This document shows, one piece after another, positions 10,556 to 20,122 of a DNA stretch of 64,000 bases (positions within the stretch are counted from its first letter, which is position 1; each line of letters starts with the position of its first letter). The notes under the pieces were generated by a model that was not told the DNA's origin, searched no databases, and saw only the letters and a program-made list of their open reading frames with translations. Both the position numbers and the translations under genes were made by a program. This DNA comes from Tragulus kanchil (Eukaryota; Chordata; Mammalia; Artiodactyla; Tragulidae): assembly GCA_022376925.1 (NCBI GenBank), contig JAIOJX010000032.1, positions 101,486,794-101,550,793 on the forward strand, given 5' to 3'.

Positions 10556-11194
10556 AAAGGAAGACTATACACTATATCAAGGTCTGCTTTGCTCTTGTGA
10601 CATGAATGTCACCTGCGGTGTGTAACCCAGAAGCTCACATGTGGGCTTTTGTGCCTCCCACTGTGTGTTTCTATGGATTTGGCTGATGAAAGACAAAGAC
10701 AGTGCTGATCTATGGATACATTTTCATTCAGGTGCTGCCCTTACTCAGTCAGCCCTGGCTTCCTGCAGAAGAGGTCTGGGTAGTAACAGAACTGGTCTTA
10801 TTTTTTATTAAGTTCATGAACTTTGAAGGAAGGAACGTGGAAAAAAAAGGTCTCATTACCTTAGGAATGAAAGCTCATGCTTCTTTTAATGCCAGACATT
10901 GGTGTGGCCTTGGTCTTTATAGACACAAATAACCTGGGTGGAAAATTGCAACAGAGTGGCAAGGAGAAAACAGGATGGCTTCTTGGGGGTGAAGCAGGTT
11001 GGGTGGGGGAGGAAAGGTCAGTGAAAGGTCGACCTAAAATGGAGAGATGCTGAGGAAAGGCATGCAGATTTCAACTACAGCTAGACATTTGTGTAGACTG
11101 AATTTGTAAAGACAGATTCTGTCACAGACCCTTTCAGAATCTGGGATAATGGGAAGAACATGGTCTCTGCATTCACATGGATTTGGCTTTAAAT

Positions 11195-11345
11195 TCCAAT
11201 TTGGCTACTTACTATAAACTGCATGACCTACAAGTTTCTCAAACCTCTTGAATTTCAGTTTCTAAATCTATACAATGTAAAGAGAATATCCCCATGGCAG
11301 GATTGTTGAGGGGATTGGATGAGACAGTGCAGCAGAAGCGTCAGG
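11195..11345 (-). repeat. MIR SINE
   Basis: Reverse-oriented MIR: ttggctacttactataaactgc, then tttcagtttctaaatctatac, then a gattgttgaggggattggatgag stretch. This is the usual antisense order ('cttactagctgtgtgacc', 'cctcagtttcctcatctgtaaaa', 'gggttgttgtgaggattaaatgag'). Confidence 0.7.
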
Positions 11346-11388
11346 CACTGGGTTAATAAAGAGAAATGTACAATGCTTCCGAATTCGT

Positions 11389-11451
11389 ACTACTACTGCT
11401 ACTGCTACTGCTACTGCTACTGCTACTGCTACTGCTACTACTACTACTGTT
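11389..11451. repeat. (CTACTG)n microsatellite
   Basis: About 60 bp of CTACTG and CTA units. It sits directly at the 3' (A-rich tail) side of the FTL pseudogene, where retrocopy tails often seed microsatellites. Confidence 0.9.
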
Positions 11452-11454
11452 ATT

Positions 11455-12160
11455 TTTGTTGCAAAAAGCTTTCTTGTTTCCTTTGAGTGTGAGCCTTTGG
11501 AAAAATTAATCACCCAGCCTCATCAGAGAATGAGCTAGCCTGCCGAGGTTGGTCAGGTGTTTATCCATCTTCTTAATGAATGAGTTTCACCTGCTCACCC
11601 AGGAAGTGGTTCTCCAGGAAGTCTGAGGAGCTGGCGATCCATACAAGCAGAACCCAGGGCTTGCAAATCTCAAAGGTCTTGGTTCAGGTTCTTCTCCATG
11701 AACAGGGCAGTTTTCACAGCGTTTGGGGTTTTACCACATTTGTCTTGAGATGCCTTCTGCATGTCCTGGAAAACTTAGGCGTGGATGAAGCCTCTTCAAG
11801 AGCTGCTTGGCTCCTTCGAGTTTATCTTCAGTCAGTTCACAGAAGAAATGGCCCCTGCCTCCAAAGCCAGGCCCAGAGAGAGGTAAGTGTAGGAGGGCTG
11901 CAGATGCAGTTTGACCAGACGGTCACCAGCGCCTTCTACCTGGTGGGAATAATTCTGACGAACCTGGGATCATGGGGTTGACAGGCAATAAGGAGTAAAG
12001 CTCAAAAAATGCCGTGGGCTGGTCAGAGAGCCTGAGGATCCTAAATGGTTGGTTCTGAAGGTTTGACTAGAAAAATGGTTAGAGGGTGATAAGAAGCTGG
12101 AGGAGGGGGATACCAGCGTCTTTTCTGTCCAAACACTGTTGAAGCAAAGGACAGATTCTC
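11455..12160 (-). pseudogene. FTL: Ferritin light chain processed pseudogene
   Basis: The minus strand reads through an intronless, decayed FTL cDNA: 5' UTR with an iron-responsive element (12124-12148), a mutated start region near 11973 (gttcgtcagaattattcc after it), then ctacacttacctctctctggg, ggtaaaacccc, ggagaagaacctgaacca, gacttcctggagaaccactt and ggtgaaactcat, ending near 11478 in ggctcacactcaaa. Most coding positions of the ~175-residue protein are covered, but frameshifts, in-frame stops and deletions break it. Residues such as DFLENHFL and EQVKL are still readable. The 3' UTR is mostly lost; the end is A-rich and runs into a microsatellite. Lack of introns marks it as an LINE-mediated retrocopy, not expected to encode protein. 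The antisense 133-codon reading frame at 11580-11981 is a shadow. Confidence 0.88.
12124..12148 (-). promoter_or_regulatory. Relict iron-responsive element in FTL pseudogene
   Basis: The minus strand contains gcttcaacagtgtttggac: CAGUGU apical loop, five-pair upper stem (uucaa/uugga) and the unpaired C below it, as in ferritin 5' UTRs. In the parent mRNA, iron regulatory proteins bind here to repress translation when iron is scarce. In this retrocopy it is a fossil unless transcribed. Confidence 0.8.
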
Positions 12161-12365
12161 AGGATCACTGAGCACAGCTCATGGTCCCATTCTTTAATGA
12201 AATATAGCTTCTAGTTATGCAGGGAAGTGGTTTACACGAGGTAATCATTAATTGACCTGGAGGCTGACTGCTGCACTGGAGTTTGCTTCCTCAGCAAAGA
12301 GTCCTTGGAGGAGTGCTAGATGTCAGGGCCCATGCTAGCTCTGCGTTTGCTCAACAACTTCTCTG

Positions 12366-12820
12366 TTGATGGGAATCTCCTGTGAGTACTTGTTAAACAT
12401 TACAGGTTCTCAGCTTCATCCCAGACCCATTGAATAAGAAGCTCCAGGGGGCCCAGGCTACTGTGTTTTTTGTTGTTTGTTTTTCTTATGGCTGCACTGG
12501 GTATTTGTTGCTGTGCTCAGGTTTTCTCTAGTTGTGGCAAGTGGGGGTTACTCTCTAATTGCAGTGTACGGGCTTCTCATTGTGGTGGCTTCTTGTTGTG
12601 GAGCATGGGCTCTAGTGCGTTGTCTTCAGCATTTATACTACATGGGCTCAGTGGCTTACTTGCCTTGTGGCATGTGGAATCTTTCTGGACCAGGGATTGA
12701 ACCCATGTGTCCTGCATTGGCAGAAAGATTCTCAACCACTGGAACACCAGGGAAGCCCAAGAAGCTGTGTTTCTAACAAGAGCCCCAGACAAGTCTTTGT
12801 ATCAGAGAATTTGGGCAAAC
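12366..12820 (+). repeat. MER5A-like hAT element split by a CHR SINE
   Basis: The left part (gggaatctcctgtgagtacttgttaaac, cccagacccattgaataag, to 12463) and the right part (tgtgtttctaacaagagccccag, from 12759) match the MER5A order (…aatcacctggagggcttgttaaa…cagagtttctgattcagtagg…gcatttctaacaagttcccag…). The CHR SINE at 12464-12758 separates them. Confidence 0.65.
12464..12758 (-). repeat. CHR-type SINE, older subfamily
   Basis: Minus-strand copy with repeating 'ttctcattgtggtggcttct', 'gttgtggagcatgggctcta' body and head ending ccaccagggaagccc-like (acaccagggaagccc). This is the common cetartiodactyl tRNA-Glu SINE form, more diverged than the CpG-rich copies. Short flanking ctgtgttt repeats suit a target duplication. 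Confidence 0.82.
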
Positions 12821-13014
12821 ACCAGCAGTTCTAGCTGTACCATTGATTGATTAGTGATAATAAGCTAGTTTTCGAATACAATTTAAAAATTTAAAGTAAA
12901 AAGTTGCTGCTAAGAGGACCTCTAAGATCCAGAGTTATTTAAAAAACACTTTCTGACTGATCTCTGGGGGAAGAGTGTATCATTATGCTTTCAGGAGAAA
13001 AATGCTCTTTCATT

Positions 13015-13129
13015 CCTCCCTACCTTTGCTGTTCTATCTTGTCTACCTGGCAAATTCCTCTCCTTCCTCAAGGCTCAGTTCACCCATCACAATCTTCTCA
13101 ACTGTGTCAGATGCTTCATCCTCTCTGTG
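13015..13129 (+). repeat. L2 LINE fragment
   Basis: ttctatcttgtctacctggc, ctccttcctcaaggctcagttcacc and gtgtcagatgcttcatcc follow the L2 3' region (lettering close to 'cctggctaactcctactcatccttcaaggctcagctcaaatgtcac'). Confidence 0.6.
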
Positions 13130-15309
13130 CCCTTTGTGTCTTTGTGTTACTTCACTTATAAGGTGAATCTTACTGTTTTATGTGTTTGTTTTTGTTTCTC
13201 TTCATCCTCATTTTTGCCTGTAAATGTCAAGGGGGTGGGTTATAGAATCAAAAGTGCCTAGATTTGAATCTCTCTGAAGGATGTGAGCAGACAAAACAGA
13301 AGAGATTACCTTGAATTGGGTACCAGAGGACGAGCAAGAATTGTCCAGATGGAGAGAGGAGATTTCTAGCGAACAGCAAGGGCAAAAGTGTGGAGGTCAC
13401 AGGAAAACACACTTTTCCCATCATGCACCATTTTTAGGGAATTAATTTAATTAATTTAATTTTCAGTTTTTGTAATAATATCTTTTAAGATCTTGAGAAT
13501 TTTCCATTAGGTCACTTTTGGTGTCTTTTCATTAGATTTTATTTGCAAAGGCCATAAAAGGGATTATTGTAATTCTGAAAATAATGTTTTAAATTGTCTA
13601 GTCAAATAGAGCCTAGGTTAGTCCTCAGATACCCATACACTGTATGATTTTGCAAAGCACCATAAGACACTGTGCGAAAAGCTTTGGTTGCACACATGCC
13701 TGGTTGAGTGTTGCCTCTTTCACTTATCACTGACTGGCTTTGAGCAAGTTGCCTACCTTCTCTGAGTTTCTCAAGTGCAAAACAGAAAATTAATACCCTT
13801 GCCTCTACTCCCTCAGAGCAGAAAGGGGCAGTTAAAAATAGACAACAGTTAGATAGATTTAGACAACAGTTAGATTTTAAAATAATCTTGATAGACTAGG
13901 GTACTGGGCTAAGTGCTATTTACAAGAAATTTAAAAAAAAGTTAAGTCCAGAATTTAAGTTTATGTATTTATACATATCATATATATACATATATGTATA
14001 TATGTGTAGATACAGATATACATGAGCTACTGGCTTGAGGAAAACTAGCTAGGCAGCAACTCACATCAGAAACACCAGGAAATGTCACTAAAATCAAGTA
14101 CAACTGGTTTCAGCAAGGTTTTAGAACACTAAAAATGTGCTTTTTATGTAGGTATCATAATGAGGTTGGCAACCAGTTTTTAGCTGTGTGATGCCAAGTG
14201 CTGTGAGGAGAGAGGGATTATCCCTTTGTGTCTTTGTGTTACTTCACTTATAAGGTGAATCTTACTGTTTTATGTGTTTGTTTTTGTTTCTCTTCATCCT
14301 CATTTTTGCCTGTAAATGTCAAGGGGGTGGGTTATAGAATCAAAAGTGCCTAGATTTGAATCTCTCTGAAGGATGTGAGCAGACAAAACAGAAGAGATTA
14401 CCTTGAATTGGGTACCAGAGGACGAGCAAGAATTGTCCAGATGGAGAGAGGAGATTTCTAGCGAACAGCAAGGGCAAAAGTGTGGAGGTCACAGGAAAAC
14501 ACACTTTTCCCATCATGCACCATTTATAGGGAATTAATTTAATTAATTTAATTTTCAGTTTTTGTAATAATATCTTTTAAGATCTTGAGAATTTTCCATT
14601 AGGTCACTTTTGGTGTCTTTTCATTAGATTTTATTTGCAAAGGCCATAAAAGGGATTATTGTAATTCTGAAAATAATGTTTTAAATTGTCTAGTCAAATA
14701 GAGCCTAGGTTAGTCCTCAGATACCCATACACTGTATGATTTTGCAAAGCACCATAAGACACTGTGCGAAAAGCTTTGGTTGCACACATGCCTGGTTGAG
14801 TGTTGCCTCTTTCACTTATCACTGACTGGCTTTGAGCAAGTTGCCTACCTTCTCTGAGTTTCTCAAGTGCAAAACAGAAAATTAATACCCTTGCCTCTAC
14901 TCCCTCAGAGCAGAAAGGGGCAGTTAAAAATAGACAACAGTTAGATAGATTTAGACAACAGTTAGATTTTAAAATAATCTTGATAGACTAGGGTACTGGG
15001 CTAAGTGCTATTTACAAGAAATTTAAAAAAAAGTTAAGTCCAGAATTTAAGTTTATGTATTTATACATATCATATATATACATATATGTATATATGTGTA
15101 GATACAGATATACATGAGCTACTGGCTTGAGGAAAACTAGCTAGGCAGCAACTCACATCAGAAACACCAGGAAATGTCACTAAAAATCAAGTACAACTGG
15201 TTTCAGCAAGGTTTTAGAACACTAAAAATGTGCTTTTTATGTAGGTATCATAATGAGGTTGGCAACCAGTTTTTAGCTGTGTGATGCCAAGTGCTGTGAG
15301 GAGAGAGGG
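13130..15309. repeat. Tandem duplication D3 (unit ~1.09 kb)
   Basis: Copy 1 is 13130-14216 and copy 2 is 14222-15309, with about 5 bp between. Visible differences are catttttaggg against catttatagggaa and cactaaaatc against cactaaaaatc. Each copy contains a reverse MIR (13725-13830 and 14817-14922) and a TA-rich stretch (13967-14022 and 15059-15114). Confidence 0.9.
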
Positions 15310-15310
15310 G

Positions 15311-15430
15311 ATCAGGACCCCTCATGCACTGCTGGTGGGAGTGTAGACTTATGGTAATGATTCTATAGAGCCATCTGGCTCTACTTGAGTGAATTAAGTT
15401 TGCATATGCCCATGATCGATTAGTCCCAGT
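15311..15430 (+). repeat. L1M ORF2 fragment
   Basis: The segment cctcatgcactgctggtggg followed by agtgtagacttatggtaatg and agccatctggctc is a diverged piece of the L1 ORF2 3' region ('ctcatgcattgctggtgggaatgtaaa...'). Confidence 0.6.
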
Positions 15431-15965
15431 CTTGGTTTGTGGTGAATTCTATGGATCTGTTCCCTTAACTTCTTTCTACCTCACTTAGAAGTTGATTTCC
15501 TAGACCCTAGGGGATAGAAAGGTAAAAATATGTCTTTTCCAGATGCCCTTATTGTTCAGGCTCCATTAGTAACCTAGCTTCCTCCAAGGGATGCATATAT
15601 GTGATACTGTTATTATATATGTGATATTATATATAATATTTGGAAGGTGGAAGTGATTATCACAAGACAGAGGTCTTATTTCTACTGTGTCTGTTATTTT
15701 TGTTGGTATATGTGGTCACAAAGACTTTTAGATATCAGTACTTTATTTTTCAGAAGATGTGGTAGAGGACCTGATATCTGGTCCTAACACAGTGAATGTC
15801 AAGAAATTGGCAATGGGCATTCCTGGTTTAAGAGAGTGGTATTGATTTTCAGGTCCTCAGTCCCCATTGTTCCCTGGCGGGTCAGTTCTGCTATGTAGTG
15901 CCAAGTGTTGTTCTTGGAGGCTCAGTCTAAATCCTGCTTTCATGAAACTATTTAACAATAAGAGG

Positions 15966-15967
<2 letters not shown>

Positions 15968-16019
<52 letters not shown>
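15968..16019. repeat. (GT)26 microsatellite
   Basis: Uninterrupted dinucleotide run of 52 bp. Uninterrupted tracts this long are usually polymorphic. Confidence 0.97.
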
Positions 16020-16024
<5 letters not shown>

Positions 16025-16084
16025 GTGTATGTGTATATAGGCTAAATAGGCTAAAGGAGATTCTGGCAACTAAAACTGATCCAA

Positions 16085-16375
16085 GAGAAGTTTTCTTAAA
16101 TGGGTCATGAATGAGAATGCTCATCACAATATTATATATAGCAGCTTTGAGAAGGAGATCACCTATTTACTATCATTGAGGGGGTTGCTTTAGAAAATGA
16201 GCTGGATATACACTCAACTATACTATGCACTATTTGTAGTTAAGGAAATGATTGTCTACATGTGATGTGGACAGCTCTTAATAATAACCTTTAGCTAAAG
16301 AAAAATGACATTTCTAGCATAATATCATTTATGCAAATTGAAAAATACATGCCTGAAAAACAATTACATGATTGA
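16085..16375 (+). repeat. Diverged L1M fragment
   Basis: Order of motifs (gaatgagaatgctcatcac, tatagcagctttgag, tagaaaatgagctggat, actatactatgcactat, tagcataatatcatttatgc) follows the L1M 3' region that runs 'gaatgttcatagcagc...aatggataaac...tacaatggaatactac'. Highly diverged. Confidence 0.45.
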
Positions 16376-16755
16376 CAGTGACTTAAATCCTCATCTAATC
16401 TTTATCACATTAGAATCAGTGCCTATTCAGGATAGAGACAGAAAAGTCAGGAATGCAGACGATGAGAAATAAAGAAACAGGGAGTCTTGCACATAGTGAC
16501 GCATGAACTTTCAAGAATGATCTTTGCACCAGAGATGGGGAAAAGAAAAGAACACTGTCCTGTATCACCAGAAAAATCTTCCATGTCTGTACTGCAGCAT
16601 AAATGTTCCTGTGCTATACACAAAGAGGGACAGTGACAAAACACTAACATCTATAAGGTGGGAGAGAGAATGGCAAATGACCACATGTGGGTCATAAGAG
16701 CAGTGATTGAAGATCATGGGGCTATTCAACCTGGAGGAGGACAGGGAGGGAGAGA
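16376..16755. other. Anonymous sequence
   Basis: No gene or repeat recognised. Confidence 0.4.
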
Positions 16756-16866
16756 GGATGGCCAACCATCTTGGTTTACCTGGAAGTTCCCCATTTTAAC
16801 ATCGAAAGTCCTGCATCCCAGGAAGCCCTCGAGTCCTGGGCAAATCAGGATGGCTGGTCACCCTAG
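16756..16866. repeat. MITE-like element with terminal inverted repeats
   Basis: The left end (ggccaaccatcttggtttacctgg) and the reverse complement of the right end (tgaccagccatcctgatttg, then cccagg) match over about 27 positions with a few mismatches. The ends resemble a common mammalian non-autonomous DNA element ending in ggtcaccctag. I do not assign a family name. Confidence 0.6.
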
Positions 16867-17044
16867 GGAGACATCCCTGATGTCTCCAACTATCTGAAGT
16901 ACTTTCCTAGAGAAAGACAGAAAGTAAAGATATGACTCTACCTTCAGAGAGAAGACTTTAGACCACTGGTAAGAGCAAAGTTAGAGTAAGGAAATCTCTG
17001 GCTCAATTTGTGGAGACTTTTCTAACAATGAACTGTGAACCAAT

Positions 17045-19424
17045 GAGCAGTTACTCCTGCTGACCACTACCATTCAATGGGTTCCTGCTGTTACTGTGTC
17101 CAAGTTTTTCTGCTCACTAAACAACAGATCAGTAAATCAGGAGATTGAGGTGTTGGGTCAAGAAATAACTTTATTTGCAAAGCTGGGGGTAAGAGAAGAT
17201 GGGAGACTAATGTCCTAGAGAACTGTCTTACCCAAGTCACAAGTAAGGCTTCTTTTATGCTGATTGAGAAGAGTGCATGGTTGGTTATTGCAAACTTCTT
17301 GGTGTTGGAATGCTTTATTCTTTCAGCTGTCCACATAGGTCAGATCATGATGTTTCTGTAAGCCTCCAGTAAGACAAATATTACTGTCTATTCTGAAACT
17401 TTCAATGTCTATATGAATGGAAAAGTATTCTAGCCTTAAATGTCAGGGCCTTGACAATAGACTATTCATATATTTTGAGCTATAGACAACATTTGTAACT
17501 TGAAGCAAAAGCTAAAGAATACAAAGATTGAAGTAAAAGAAAGACATCCAACGTGAAGTCAGGTGCAAATGACTCTTTTTCCCTATTACACTGCAAGGTA
17601 CATAATAATCTCATTCAATCTCCATGCTCTGAATTTATGAGGAAATAAAATAACATTCCCAACGTCAGACAATTAGGGGTTTGAACCTAGGACTGACACC
17701 AAGAAAGCCGGGCTCTTAACTAATACCTTTTAAGATAATCTTAAGCATTTTTTCTATCCCAAGATGGTAAAGTTAAGTGTTCCACTGTGTGTTCACAGAC
17801 TAATAATGCTTAGGAGTTCAAAGGTGAGGAATTTCTATGAAAGGTGGTCTAGTCTGGGACTAATTGTAACTTGATATATGGAAAACACTTGGCTGTCTTA
17901 AGACGTCTAGCAGTGGACACCATCCTGAGAGCCTGCCTCTGCCTGAAACTCTCAAGGACACTTGATAAAGAAAGAGCTCTGAAGAGGTTTATGACGTGCT
18001 AACTTTATCAGCCCAGCACAGACCCTCCTGTTGTTGAATCTAAAAAAAGCAGGTGTAGTTTCTGTTTCTATTTGCAGAGTATATAAACAGGATCATTCCA
18101 AATGGGCTTAATAATAATAGCTACCATCTTTTGGTACATCTGTTATGTACTAAGCATGGTGCAAAGCAGTTTACACATAGCCAGAGCCCATCACTGACAT
18201 ATGATAATCAATAAATATTTTATAAGAAAATTCAGAGCAGTTACTCCTGCTGACCACTACCATTCAATGGGTTCCTGCTGTTACTGTGTCCAAGTTTTTC
18301 TGCTCACTAAACAACAGATCAGTAAATCAGGAGATTGAGGTGTTGGGTCAAGAAATAACTTTATTTGCAAAGCTGGGGGTAAGAGAAGATGGGAGACTAA
18401 TGTCCTAGAGAACTGTCTTACCCAAGTCACAAGTAAGGCTTCTTTTATGCTGATTGAGAAGAGTGCATGGTTGGTTATTGCAAACTTCTTGGTGTTGGAA
18501 TGCTTTATTCTTTCAGCTGTCCACATAGGTCAGATCATGATGTTTCTGTAAGCCTCCAGTAAGACAAATATTACTGTCTATTCTGAAACTTTCAATGTCT
18601 ATATGAATGGAAAAGTATTCTAGCCTTAAATGTCAGGGCCTTGACAATAGACTATTCATATATTTTGAGCTATAGACAACATTTGTAACTTGAAGCAAAA
18701 GCTAAAGAATACAAAGATTGAAGTAAAAGAAAGACATCCAACGTGAAGTCAGGTGCAAATGACTCTTTTTCCCTATTACACTGCAAGGTACATAATAATC
18801 TCATTCAATCTCCATGCTCTGAATTTATGAGGAAATAAAATAACATTCCCAACGTCAGACAATTAGGGGTTTGAACCTAGGACTGACACCAAGAAAGCCG
18901 GGCTCTTAACTAATACCTTTTAAGATAATCTTAAGCATTTTTTCTATCCCAAGATGGTAAAGTTAAGTGTTCCACTGTGTGTTCACAGACTAATAATGCT
19001 TAGGAGTTCAAAGGTGAGGAATTTCTATGAAAGGTGGTCTAGTCTGGGACTAATTGTAACTTGATATATGGAAAACACTTGGCTGTCTTAAGACGTCTAG
19101 CAGTGGACACCATCCTGAGAGCCTGCCTCTGCCTGAAACTCTCAAGGACACTTGATAAAGAAAGAGCTCTGAAGAGGTTTATGACGTGCTAACTTTATCA
19201 GCCCAGCACAGACCCTCCTGTTGTTGAATCTAAAAAAAGCAGGTGTAGTTTCTGTTTCTATTTGCAGAGTATATAAACAGGATCATTCCAAATGGGCTTA
19301 ATAATAATAGCTACCATCTTTTGGTACATCTGTTATGTACTAAGCATGGTGCAAAGCAGTTTACACATAGCCAGAGCCCATCACTGACATATGATAATCA
19401 ATAAATATTTTATAAGAAAATTCA
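17045..19424. repeat. Tandem duplication D4 (unit 1190 bp, seamless)
   Basis: Copy 1 is 17045-18234 and copy 2 is 18235-19424: exact head to tail, no filler, and no difference noticed by eye. Copies contain MIR-like pieces (17580-17710, 18105-18190 and equivalents 1190 bp on). It is one of the cleanest of the duplications in this window. Confidence 0.93.
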
Positions 19425-20122
19425 TTTCCTTGTTTAATACCTGGAGACTCTATGCAGGTCTTCATGACAGGTCCTATTATTATGTTCACTAACTATATGA
19501 GGATGCTGAGACTCAAGAAATCATATTTCTATGATCATACTCTTATCTACTACTGTAGTAATGATGGTAAGTTAGAGATATGTGGATTTAATAGACTTAG
19601 CAAACCAGGTCACATGCAATATATTTTTTTTGTACAATTGATAAAGCCCAGTTTTTGCATATTTCAGCATTACTAATCATTACATTTCTCCTTTTAGTTT
19701 TCAACCCATTGTTCTTGCCAGTGGAGGTATTTTAAAGTTTAGCTCTCATTTTTCCCCCTTGATTATATGTATCTGTCTTTTGGATAGAGATATTTAAAAC
19801 TTGATTGTATCATCTGCCATCAGTTTCCTAGATCTCCTCTGAATTCAAGGATTACCTGGGGCTCTTATTAACACCTGTGATTTCTAGGTCAACTTCTTGA
19901 GATCCTGTGATAGCATCTGTCATATTATAGTATAATTAGCTATTTACTATGCAATGAGCTTCTCAGGGGAAAGCATAAAGGGCTTAACAGCTATTTGTTG
20001 AACTGATGGATGTATTTTATGGGCTTCTCTTGTGAATCTTTATCAACTAATTTGTATAACTGTTAATCAGGAAAGCCAGGAAGTGATGACAGTACTCTCC
20101 CTGCAGACTAATCTTGATATAT
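19425..20122. other. Mostly anonymous, with MIR/L2-like traces
   Basis: tcctattattatgttcactaac and atgaggatgctgagactcaag near 19470-19515 resemble a MIR core. tcatattatagtataattagc to agctatttgttgaactgatgg near 19920-20010 resembles an L2 3' end. No gene seen. Confidence 0.4.

Larger units (their letters stand above)
8889..11172. repeat. Tandem duplication D2 (unit ~1.13 kb)
   Basis: Copy 1 is 8889-10015 and copy 2 is 10048-11172, with about 32 bp of filler (10016-10047). In the Bov-tA inside, copy 1 reads gactcattgcacccccatgg where copy 2 reads gactttgcaaccccatgg, and gggcatctcc where copy 2 has gggattctcc. Copy 2 is closer to the family consensus, so copy 1 looks like the error-bearing version. 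The filler resembles a corrupted continuation of the sequence after 11172. Confidence 0.9.

Noticed and set aside
11580..11981. 133-codon plus-strand reading frame
   Set aside because: It is antisense to the FTL retrocopy, which fully explains the sequence.
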